Below the pieces are notes generated by a model that had not been told where the DNA came from, did no database searches, and was given only the letters and a program-made list of their open reading frames with translations. A stretch of DNA of 64,000 nt from Paenibacillus terrae (GTDB taxonomy: Bacteria; Bacillota; Bacilli; Paenibacillales; Paenibacillaceae). The stretch covers positions 32,416-96,415 of the forward strand of contig NZ_JTHP01000015.1 in the NCBI RefSeq assembly GCF_000943545.1, in the 5' to 3' direction. The translations under genes were made by a program, and so were the position numbers. The number at the start of each line of letters is the position of its first letter. Within the stretch, counting starts at the first letter, position 1. Positions 56,692 to 64,000 of the stretch are shown one piece after another.

Positions 56692-57981
56692 CTATTTCAA
56701 AATAAATAGAGCAGCTCCATGAGGAGGTACCTCTGCGGATAGCTCTTGCTCTAAAGTGCCCAGATTCACACGATTCCACAAGTCTCTGCCACTTGTCTGT
56801 CCTTCAATGCCCAGGTCTTGCAGCGATACACAGACCCGCGAAGCTTCGTCTCCAGCATTAAACAAAGCCGCATATACATGACCTTCCACGTTATGCGAAG
56901 TCCAGACGATATGTTCATCCTTTCTGTACACCTGCCGGGCATCCAAACCGTTGCGGTGAGCATCCAGCACCTCTTCATTGGTCAGCAGAGAAAGCGTCCA
57001 CGCATCGTTATCCCGCAGTTCTCCCCCAAACATTAGAGGGGATCGGAAAATACTCCATAAGGTCATCATCGTCAATTGCTCATCCTTCGTAAAGCGTGTC
57101 CAGCGGTCATGGCTACCGGAATCTACAGAATCTACCGAGCGAATACCCAGATGACCCAATGGCAGCATGTCGCAATCCGGCCAGTGGCCGGGGCCCACGT
57201 GCTCTGCCCATTTCTCGCAGCGCTCAAACATGCCATGCAGCAAAGACCATACATCCCAGAAATCGTCGGTCATGCGCCACATATTGGCGTTGGCGATTAA
57301 TTCGGATGCATGCTCCAGCGGTGCCGGACCGGGCGACAAACTCAAAACCATCGGACGCCCGCATTGGGCGATGGCCTGCCTGATCAATTCAATTTCCGCC
57401 AAGTGAGTATCATAGAGTCGGGAAGCTGCGATGTCATCCACTTTTACAAAATCAACACCCCATTCCGCATAGAGGTCAAACAGCGAATTATAATATTCCT
57501 GTGCGCCTTCCTTGGTAGCATCTACCCCATACATATCTGTATTCCAGGGACAAATGGAGTTGGGATGTGCAATCTGTCTCGCAGTTGCCTGGGTTCCCAA
57601 AATCGGCGTATCCTGATGTACCGCCTGTCTCGGAATGCCTCTCATAATATGTATACCGAATTTCAAGCCCAGACTGTGTACATAATCCGCAAGAGCTTGG
57701 AAGCCGTGTCCATCCGCTGCGGAAGGAAAACGATTCACCGCTGGAATGAGACGTGAAAATGAATCCATTTCCAGCGGAACAAATGAGCGATATTGTGAAG
57801 AAACAGCTCCCGGCTCATACCACTGAATATCTACCACTACATATTCCCAACCGTATTCCTTCAAGTGCTCTGCCATATACTGCGCATTTCCCCGTACTTC
57901 TTCCTCACGCACCGCTGCGCCGTAGCAATCCCAGCTATTCCACCCCATAGGTGATGTATGCGCTACCAAATGATGCTTCAT
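56692..57981 (-). CDS. Alpha-galactosidase-like enzyme, GH27
   Basis: AAAGGATG precedes ATG with about 9 bases. The 429-residue cytoplasmic enzyme shows GH27 motifs: SPMGWNSWDCYG near the start, VVVDIQWYEPG, nucleophile Asp in GVDFVKVDDIAA, acid/base Asp in MWRMTDDFWD, and a C-terminal antiparallel beta domain. Family members release terminal alpha-galactose or related sugars. It is a second, unrelated alpha-galactosidase besides the GH36 gene at 10900. It has no sugar transporter beside it. Confidence 0.9.
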   Translation of the reverse strand: MKHHLVAHTSPMGWNSWDCYGAAVREEEVRGNAQYMAEHLKEYGWEYVVVDIQWYEPGAVSSQYRSFVPLEMDSFSRLIPAVNRFPSAADGHGFQALADYVHSLGLKFGIHIMRGIPRQAVHQDTPILGTQATARQIAHPNSICPWNTDMYGVDATKEGAQEYYNSLFDLYAEWGVDFVKVDDIAASRLYDTHLAEIELIRQAIAQCGRPMVLSLSPGPAPLEHASELIANANMWRMTDDFWDVWSLLHGMFERCEKWAEHVGPGHWPDCDMLPLGHLGIRSVDSVDSGSHDRWTRFTKDEQLTMMTLWSIFRSPLMFGGELRDNDAWTLSLLTNEEVLDAHRNGLDARQVYRKDEHIVWTSHNVEGHVYAALFNAGDEASRVCVSLQDLGIEGQTSGRDLWNRVNLGTLEQELSAEVPPHGAALFILK

Positions 57982-58199
57982 TCCGATTCATCCTTTCATC
58001 ATAAGAATACTCATCCTGCAAAATCCACCTTATCACTACAGTATTATTATAATGTAAACCCTTACTTTTGTCGCTCGTCACCTGCCTCTTTATTTTCCAT
58101 TCCCACTTTTCATACAAATTAGTTGACTAACTTAAAGAATGTGGTACATTTAAAATTGATTGTTAAAAAACTTTGACTTGAATCAGAGGGTGATTTTAC

Positions 58200-59093
58200 G
58201 TGTGCGAGCATGCTTACAGAATTTTGTTGTTTTACAAATATGTCAATATTGAAGATCCTGCCACCTTTACGGCAGAGCATCTGGCTTACTGCAAGGAGTT
58301 GGGCGTCAAGGGAAGAATTTTGATCGCTCAGGAAGGAATTAACGGAACACTGTCTGGTACGGTAGAGCAAACCGAGCAATACATCCGTGATTTGCGCGCC
58401 AATCCGAAATTCCACGATATGGTTATTAAAATAGATGAGTCTGACGGTCATGCGTTCAAGAAAATATTTGTACGCCATCGTCAGGAGTTGGTTACGCTGC
58501 GTCATGAGGATGAACTGGACCCTAACGAAATCAGTGGCAAGCGTTTGTCACCGAAGGAGTTTTATGAGCAGCTTCAAGGTGAAGATGTGGTTGTGCTGGA
58601 CGGACGTAACGACTATGAATATGACATCGGTCATTTCCGTGGCGCCATTCGTCCGGAAGTCGAGTCTTTCCGTGAGTTTCCACAGTGGATTCGCGACAAT
58701 ATGAGTCAGTTCAAGGACAAGAAAATACTGACGTATTGTACTGGCGGAATCCGGTGCGAAAAGCTGTCCGGTCTTCTGATCAAAGAAGGCTTTGATGATG
58801 TAGGCCAGCTGGATGGCGGCATTGTAACCTACAGCAAGGATCCGGAGGTCCAAGGTCGTTTGTTTGACGGTAAATGTTATGTGTTTGATGAACGCATCTC
58901 GATCCCGATCAACCATACCGACGAGGACGTTATTGTCGGCACGTGCTTCCATTGTGAAACACCAAACGATCACTATATCAACTGTCCGGTGTGCAATCTC
59001 CAGCATATCGTATGTCCGGACTGCGAAGAGCAGCATCAACATTATTGCTCTGACGATTGCCGGACCAAAGCGGAAACCGTTGCTTCTGCATAA
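58200..59093 (+). CDS. trhO: tRNA uridine(34) hydroxylase (rhodanese family)
   Basis: GTG at 58200 follows AGAGGGTG. The 297-residue cytoplasmic protein matches TrhO/YceA: an N-terminal acylphosphatase-like domain ([12 protein letters not shown]), a rhodanese domain with active Cys in [15 protein letters not shown], and a Cys-rich tail ([36 protein letters not shown]). It makes 5-hydroxyuridine at tRNA position 34 in the presence of prephenate-derived precursors or oxygen. It is a single-gene unit with a terminator. Confidence 0.93.
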   Translation: MCEHAYRILLFYKYVNIEDPATFTAEHLAYCKELGVKGRILIAQEGINGTLSGTVEQTEQYIRDLRANPKFHDMVIKIDESDGHAFKKIFVRHRQELVTLRHEDELDPNEISGKRLSPKEFYEQLQGEDVVVLDGRNDYEYDIGHFRGAIRPEVESFREFPQWIRDNMSQFKDKKILTYCTGGIRCEKLSGLLIKEGFDDVGQLDGGIVTYSKDPEVQGRLFDGKCYVFDERISIPINHTDEDVIVGTCFHCETPNDHYINCPVCNLQHIVCPDCEEQHQHYCSDDCRTKAETVASA

Positions 59094-59121
59094 ATCAGCA
59101 AGATAATTGCTTTTATCGTAA

Positions 59122-59172
59122 AAAAGGGATGTTCCTATTAGCCTTTCAACATGGCTGTGGACATCCCTTTTG
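59122..59172 (+). terminator. Terminator of trhO
   Basis: A perfect 11-bp stem AAAAGGGATGT / ACATCCCTTTT is followed by TGTTG. Confidence 0.75.
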
Positions 59173-59318
59173 TTGTACACCTCGGTGCATTACATAGAAT
59201 AACTACCACAAGCTTCATAGTATTTGCCTATGACCTTGATCGTATTTTCATCTTGGACGGGCTCAAAAGCTGCGCCTTATAATGAAAAATGTCATTACAG
59301 AAAGGATTGGTGGATTTC

Positions 59319-60242
59319 ATGATTCAAATCGTACTTTCAACCCTTCTATCCGTTATCGTTCCACTGTCCATTCCGGTGATCGCCGGGTTTTTACTCGGCA
59401 AATTCATGAAGCTGGAAACGAAACCGCTCTCGACTTTATACTTATATTTTTTAAGTCCCGCGATGATTCTGGACACGCTGCTCAAGGCACAGCTTTCTTT
59501 GCATGATGTGGCGCAAACTGCCGCCTTTTCGATCTTGAATCTGCTGCTGTTATGGGGAATTGCACAGATTGCAGGGAAAATGTTTAAGCTAAGCGCCCCT
59601 GAAACGGCCGGACTCACCTTAATCTCCACGCTGACCAATAGCGCAAATTATGGCCTGCCCCTTATTTTACTTGCCTTTGGGCAGCTTGGATTGGATAAGG
59701 CCTCTGTGTATGTTGTCATCCAGATAATTCTGGTCAATACCCTTGGAGTTTACTTTGCAGCCCGCTCTGAGTTTTCCGTTCAAAGCGCCGTTAAGTCAGT
59801 ATTCTCGCTGCCTGCGATCTATGCAGCTTTACTCGCCCTGGGGCTTCGAGTGCTGGATTGGCATCTGCCCTCAGGCATACAAGCGGGCGTTTCGATGATT
59901 GCTGCCGCCTATTCACCAGTCGTGCTGGCAATCCTTGGAACCCAGATGGCTTATGTAAAAATATTCAAGCTGGAGCCGTCTATTAAAAAAGCCAGCTACG
60001 CAGGACTCATCATCCGGCTTCTGCTCTCTCCGCTTGCGGCCTGTCTTGCCATGCTGATCCTGGGGATATCAGGCCTTTTGTTCTCCGTACTCTTTATTCT
60101 GGCTTCCATGCCTGTTGCCGTGAATGCTGTCATCTTGGCAGAAAAATTCAATGCATCGCCCAAACTCGTGTCCACCTGTATCCTGTGGAGCACTTTAGCC
60201 TCATTCCTGATTTTGCCTATCCTCATTATGATCGTAGCATGA
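59319..60242 (+). CDS. AEC-family transporter (auxin efflux carrier fold)
   Basis: I chose ATG at 59319 (MIQIVLSTLLSVIVPLSIP), after AAAGGA and GGTGGA; a longer frame begins at 59289. The 307-residue membrane protein has ten helices in two inverted halves, with the family motifs SPAMILDTLLKAQ, TLTNSANYGLPLILLAFG and the second-half ASMPVAVNAVILAEKF. Members export or import organic anions; the substrate is unknown. Confidence 0.9.
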   Translation: MIQIVLSTLLSVIVPLSIPVIAGFLLGKFMKLETKPLSTLYLYFLSPAMILDTLLKAQLSLHDVAQTAAFSILNLLLLWGIAQIAGKMFKLSAPETAGLTLISTLTNSANYGLPLILLAFGQLGLDKASVYVVIQIILVNTLGVYFAARSEFSVQSAVKSVFSLPAIYAALLALGLRVLDWHLPSGIQAGVSMIAAAYSPVVLAILGTQMAYVKIFKLEPSIKKASYAGLIIRLLLSPLAACLAMLILGISGLLFSVLFILASMPVAVNAVILAEKFNASPKLVSTCILWSTLASFLILPILIMIVA

Positions 60243-60281
60243 TAGCTAGAAAAAAAGACTCTCTAGGGTGTAGTGAATCCA

Positions 60282-60314
60282 GTATGCAGCCTGCTGTCGA
60301 CTTAGGCTGCATAC
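60282..60314. terminator. Hairpin between convergent genes
   Basis: A perfect 11-bp stem GTATGCAGCCT / AGGCTGCATAC with an 11-base loop. No T run, but it lies between the AEC gene and the end of the ATPase operon. Confidence 0.5.
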
Positions 60315-60320
60315 AATTGA

Positions 60321-60545
60321 TTAGCGTATTCGTGGAAAACTGATCCAGCCTAGCAGATTTAATCTTGATTTTTTTCCCTTTTCCCGGATTTGTCCCATAA
60401 ATTCTCCAAGAAATCGTTCCCACTTTAAACCTATTTCTTTTTTCGCGCTATCGTTTTCAAGCACGCATCTTACACTCTGGTTTAAGGCAGATTCCAAGTG
60501 CGATAAGGCTTCGCGTAAATGATTATCTATACTTTGTTCGTTCAT
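60321..60545 (-). CDS. Small protein downstream of DUF5132 gene
   Basis: The 74-residue protein is mainly one amphipathic helical region (MNEQSIDNHLREALSHLESA) with a basic end (REKGKKSRLNLLGWISFPRIR) that might touch the membrane. I recognise no family. It follows the DUF5132 gene by 13 bases in the same operon as the P-type ATPase. Confidence 0.55.
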   Translation of the reverse strand: MNEQSIDNHLREALSHLESALNQSVRCVLENDSAKKEIGLKWERFLGEFMGQIREKGKKSRLNLLGWISFPRIR

Positions 60546-60558
60546 TTATCCATTCTCC

Positions 60559-60822
60559 TCACTTTTGGGTATTGTCAAGCAATGAAATTTCTTGGTCAAG
60601 CTGCCTTTTCATTCTTTCAAATTGGGCTTCGGCAACGATATCTTCCACTTCTTGCCGGGCTAATTCAATGTAAGATTTGCTCCGATTGATCAAGTTGGCT
60701 CCGCCTTGCATGCCAGCTTCGGCAAGAGGGCGGAAAGTAGTTTTAGCAATAGGAAGCAAAGCAGAAGCGGCAAAGGCGAGCGCAGCGCCAATTACAATTT
60801 TATCAATGTTATTTTGCAGCAT
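60559..60822 (-). CDS. DUF5132-type small membrane protein
   Basis: AGGAGGATCACG precedes the ATG. The 87-residue protein has one N-terminal hydrophobic segment (IVIGAALAFAASALLPIAKT) with a proline-bounded end, then a charged helix (ARQEVEDIVAEAQFERMKRQ). This is the DUF5132 pattern, which is often encoded next to heavy-metal-type ATPases. It lies 37 bases after the ATPase stop and probably belongs to the same transport system. Confidence 0.65.
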   Translation of the reverse strand: MLQNNIDKIVIGAALAFAASALLPIAKTTFRPLAEAGMQGGANLINRSKSYIELARQEVEDIVAEAQFERMKRQLDQEISLLDNTQK

Positions 60823-60859
60823 CGTGATCCTCCTAGTAATTAAGTATTACTGCGGCCGT

Positions 60860-63800
60860 TTAAGCCGCAGCATAGGTTTGGTTTGCAGGCAAAGCCCTGA
60901 TTGCTTGCTTTTTTGAAATTAGAGCCAAAATCGGTTTGGACAAAAGAGATACCGATCCGGCTACGCCAAGGATGGGAATCCAATATTTTAGCGGCAGACT
61001 GGCGGTATGGAAAAATCCGGCCAATGGCGGGATATACAGTGCTCCTAGCAAAGCCAGCCAAGAAACGCAGAGAGCCCCGATCAAAAAGCGATCTTTCGTC
61101 CAATCGCGCACTGTTTCTTCAGAGCCTTCCTGTCGCCACGAAAAGGTTTGGATCAATTGCCCCGCGACCAATGTTGCAAAAGCAACGCTCTGAGCGACAG
61201 GCATTGGCGTACCGACTGCAAGGCTTGCAGCAAATAAGCCGAGCGATCCCAATCCCAGCAAAACCCCTCTTGTAATCACTTTCTGGTACAGGTCTTTATC
61301 GATGAAATCGGTTCGTTTCTGCTGCTTCGTTTTCTGCCCTGGATTTACAGCTAGAACCATTGCTGGCAAAGCATCGGTCAACAAATTCATCAGCAGAATT
61401 TGAATAGGAACCAGAGGGATCGGCAATCCAACCATCACGGCAACGCTGGTGACGATGATCTCAGCCAGATTTCCGGTTAATAAACAGCCGAGTGCCTTAC
61501 GAATATTCCCAATAATTGTTCGGCCTTCTTTGACCCCCTCTAGAATCGTGCCAAAATGATCTTCCGTTAGCACCATATCCGCAGTTTCCTTCGTTACTTC
61601 CGTCCCTGTTCTTCCCATTGCGATACCAACGTTGGCTTGTTTGATAGCAGGCGTATCGTTAACACCATCGCCAGTCATGGCAACGATTTGTCCTCCTTTT
61701 TGCATCGCTGTTACAATACGAAGCTTATGCTCAGGCGTGACCCGGGCAAAAATGGATACTTGGTCTACAATTTGGCTCAACTCTTCGTCTGATAAACGGT
61801 CAAGCTCATGCCCAGTTACAACACTCTGCGCATCACTGTAAATTCCGAGTTGCTTCGCGATGGCAATGGCGGTAATCGGGTGATCGCCTGTGATCATCAC
61901 AGGTTTTAGCCCGAGTGCAAAAGCTTCCTGAATATTTTGTTCTACTTCAGGTTTGGGAGGATCCATCATGCCGGTCATGCCGACATAAATTAATTCACGC
62001 TCGTCATCAATGGACTCGTTATCGATATTCTCATCCAAAGGTCGATACGCGAAAGCAAGCACACGCAACGCTGCCGCTGAAAACTTTTCATTTTGCTGTA
62101 TAATGTGCTGCTTCTGTTCTTCGGATAGAGGCAATATTTCTCCGTTCTTTTGATATCGATTGCAATGGCGGAGAATCGTCTCAACCGCCCCTTTGGAAAA
62201 GAGATAGCATTCCCGTTCCGCCTGAACATCCTTGCAAACCACGCTCATTTTCGCGGTTTTAGAATCAAATGGAATTTCATGCCCGCGATGCCAATGGGTC
62301 ATATCGTTAAGCCACAGTCCGTTTTTGGCTGCAAGGGTCAAAAGCGCGCCCTCAGTCGGATCCCCTTTGGTCATCCACTGTCCTTCCTGCTGCTCAAGCT
62401 TGCTGTTATTGCATAGCAAGCAGATTTGCAGCAAGCGAGTCAAATCAGGATGGGCTGAAGGGTTTTCGTAACTTCCTACATTTTTGAGCCCTGCCGCTGC
62501 AGCGGCAGCCTCTGGAGCCAGCTCCTCCAATGCTCCCGTCGGTTCGTAACCATCGCCTGTTACAGTCCACGCGCGATCCGCGGTAGAGAGTGCTTTTACC
62601 GTCATTTCATTTTTGGTTAACGTGCCTGTCTTGTCTGTGCAAATAACCGTAGTCCTTCCTAATGTTTCCAATGAGGAGAGCTTTCGGATCAGCGCGTTTT
62701 TCTTCGCCATACGGAAGATACCTGCGCTGAGGGCAATGGTGATGGTAACCGGAAGCCCTTCAGGGATGGCAGAAGCCGCCAGTGTGATCGAAGTCGAAAT
62801 CATTTGTGGAAAAGGGATGCCACGGAGCATACCAATTGCGAATACGATCCCTCCAACGATAAGAGCGCCTTTCACAAATTTTTTGCTAATTGACGTTACT
62901 TTTTCCTGTAAAGGGGTTACTTCTTTTTCCTGCTGCTTCAAAAGCGACATTAAATGCCCCATCTCGGTATTCATCCCGGTTTGTACAACAATACCAATTC
63001 CCTTGCCTCCGCACACGTCGGTTCCCATGAAGAGCATGTTGGATCTCTCAGATAAAGCACAATCCTCTGGCAAAGGGAACTCATTCTTTTCGACGGGAAG
63101 AGATTCCCCGGTCAGGGTCGACTCGTTGGCTCGCATGTTCCATGAGTTAATCACCCGGATATCCGCTGGAACGCGGTCCCCTGCTTCCAGGGAAACGATA
63201 TCCCCGGGCACCAATTCCACAGCATTTAGCTCTACGTGCTGGCCTTGTCTGATGGCTTTACATACTGGGGGTTGAAATTGATTCAGCTTGTCCACAACTT
63301 TTTCCGCTTTGCGTTCCTGAATCGTTCCAATAGCGGCATTCGCGAGCAGGATTGCCCCCATTGCAAGTCCATCGAATACTCCCCCCGTAAGAAAGGCCAG
63401 TGCACTTGTACCAAGGAGGATCAGCGTTGTGAATTCCTTGAATTGGCCTAAATATGAAATGAGCCAAGGAGTAGGTTTTTTACTCTCAAGCCGATTTGAA
63501 CCATATTGGTTTCTTATAGAAAGAACCTGATCAGAGGTCAACCCGCTGTGTAGGTTGGTTTGTAACTTCGCGATGATTTGTTCGTTAGGTAGTTGATACC
63601 AGGCAAAAGCTTCGGAGGCGACCGCAGCCTCGTTCTTATACGCCATTTCCGGTGGAGATGGCAAGGCTTCACTCCTGTTTTTCGTTCTGGATATAAACAC
63701 AAGCGATAAAGCATCTCCGATCAAATTGATCACTGGAGCACTGATCATGCCTAATGTAGCAAAAACGGACCCTACAATATTCCATTTTTTAGCAATTGAA

Positions 63801-64000
63801 GCATGCTCGTTTACGATTTGCTCTGTTTTCTCGGCGTACATAGCACTTTCCTGTATATGTTGCAGCTCATGAATGGAAATCGTCTGGATTCCTGCTTCTT
63901 TATAAAACTCATTGAGCGGATTTTGCTCCAGACCGGTGACAAATAAAACCTCTTCGCCATGCTGCTTGAGTTCAGCAATCCGTTCAATCACTTCGCCTTG
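60860..64000 (-). CDS. P-type cation ATPase, large (5' end outside window)
   Basis: The frame is open to the right edge, so the protein is longer than the 1046 residues seen. The first 120 visible residues hold a non-catalytic region ending in a helix pair (VGSVFATLGMISAPVINLIG). A complete P-type ATPase core follows: actuator TLTGESLPVEK, membrane motif AIPEGLPVTITIALSAG, phosphorylated Asp in VICTDKTGTLTKNEMTV, nucleotide domain KGAVETILRHC, and hinge MTGDGVNDTPAIKQANVGIA. The PEGL motif is that of P2-type (calcium-like) pumps rather than heavy-metal pumps. Two small genes follow in the same operon. Confidence 0.88.
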   Translation of the reverse strand, partial: QGEVIERIAELKQHGEEVLFVTGLEQNPLNEFYKEAGIQTISIHELQHIQESAMYAEKTEQIVNEHASIAKKWNIVGSVFATLGMISAPVINLIGDALSLVFISRTKNRSEALPSPPEMAYKNEAAVASEAFAWYQLPNEQIIAKLQTNLHSGLTSDQVLSIRNQYGSNRLESKKPTPWLISYLGQFKEFTTLILLGTSALAFLTGGVFDGLAMGAILLANAAIGTIQERKAEKVVDKLNQFQPPVCKAIRQGQHVELNAVELVPGDIVSLEAGDRVPADIRVINSWNMRANESTLTGESLPVEKNEFPLPEDCALSERSNMLFMGTDVCGGKGIGIVVQTGMNTEMGHLMSLLKQQEKEVTPLQEKVTSISKKFVKGALIVGGIVFAIGMLRGIPFPQMISTSITLAASAIPEGLPVTITIALSAGIFRMAKKNALIRKLSSLETLGRTTVICTDKTGTLTKNEMTVKALSTADRAWTVTGDGYEPTGALEELAPEAAAAAAGLKNVGSYENPSAHPDLTRLLQICLLCNNSKLEQQEGQWMTKGDPTEGALLTLAAKNGLWLNDMTHWHRGHEIPFDSKTAKMSVVCKDVQAERECYLFSKGAVETILRHCNRYQKNGEILPLSEEQKQHIIQQNEKFSAAALRVLAFAYRPLDENIDNESIDDERELIYVGMTGMMDPPKPEVEQNIQEAFALGLKPVMITGDHPITAIAIAKQLGIYSDAQSVVTGHELDRLSDEELSQIVDQVSIFARVTPEHKLRIVTAMQKGGQIVAMTGDGVNDTPAIKQANVGIAMGRTGTEVTKETADMVLTEDHFGTILEGVKEGRTIIGNIRKALGCLLTGNLAEIIVTSVAVMVGLPIPLVPIQILLMNLLTDALPAMVLAVNPGQKTKQQKRTDFIDKDLYQKVITRGVLLGLGSLGLFAASLAVGTPMPVAQSVAFATLVAGQLIQTFSWRQEGSEETVRDWTKDRFLIGALCVSWLALLGALYIPPLAGFFHTASLPLKYWIPILGVAGSVSLLSKPILALISKKQAIRALPANQTYAAA

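Noticed and set aside
57310..57756. A 148-codon plus-strand frame opposite the GH27 gene
   Set aside because: It overlaps conserved GH27 motifs on the other strand and several other open frames in the same region, with no ribosome site.
62613..63275. A 220-codon plus-strand frame opposite the P-type ATPase
   Set aside because: It is antisense to the conserved catalytic core, has no family-like motif, and its length follows from the codon use of the real gene.

Overview
The window looks like chromosomal DNA of a spore-forming Gram-positive bacterium of the order Bacillales, most likely Paenibacillus (polymyxa-type). I infer this from gene content and signals rather than from a search. There are strong AGGAGG-type ribosome binding sites, a T-box leader in front of proS, Bacillus-type cre and TreR operators, a germination-receptor (GerA) remnant, and a large saccharolytic repertoire. 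I see no rRNA, tRNA, insertion sequence, prophage or CRISPR array.

Layout. 1-9.8 kb: an alpha-amylase running off the left edge, a CzcD-type zinc exporter with a near-perfect SmtB/ArsR-type operator, a HAD phosphatase, a DUF1349 protein, and an unusual density of gene remnants (methyltransferase, GerA-type protein, GH43/GH30 chimera, VOC protein, ECF-transporter chimera). 9.8-13.3 kb: a LacI-type regulator and a GH36 alpha-galactosidase. 13.4-21.8 kb: an Asp23 protein, an RND exporter with its membrane-fusion lipoprotein, a NarL-type two-component system and a broken AI-2E-family permease. Three intergenic regions here carry tandem boxes resembling the YdfI target of B. subtilis. 22-24.6 kb: agmatine-to-putrescine conversion (aguA, aguB) and a phosphodiesterase. 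24.8-31.1 kb: a 6-phospho-beta-glucosidase and the trehalose operon treA-treP-treR with two TreR operators and a cre. 31.2-35.1 kb: an M23 lipoprotein divergent from an OmpR-type two-component system. 35-39.8 kb: patB with a divergent XRE regulator, an acetyltransferase, a second DUF1349 protein and a ROK repressor. 40-46.8 kb: a membrane-anchored L7/L12-like protein, an oxalate-decarboxylase gene frameshifted in a C tract, a broken LuxR regulator, a COG4705 membrane protein, a large protein of unknown function, a doubly frameshifted NmrA-type gene and a headless TetR gene. 46.8-52.6 kb: a YebC regulator, a PAP2 phosphatase, an ArlRS-like two-component system, and an exported phosphoesterase followed directly by a spermidine-synthase-like protein. 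52.6-64 kb: proS with its T-box, an FlaR-like P-loop protein, a PfkB kinase with an altered active-site motif, a GH27 alpha-galactosidase, trhO, an AEC transporter, and an operon of a large P-type ATPase with two small downstream genes, running off the right edge.

Functionally the region imports and breaks down sugars (starch, alpha-galactosides, trehalose, beta-glucosides), handles metals and envelope stress, and makes putrescine. The two most notable observations are the candidate regulon of tandem GTAC...GGGC boxes around the RND/two-component cluster, and the string of at least ten broken genes, several of which are out-of-frame joins of two different genes.
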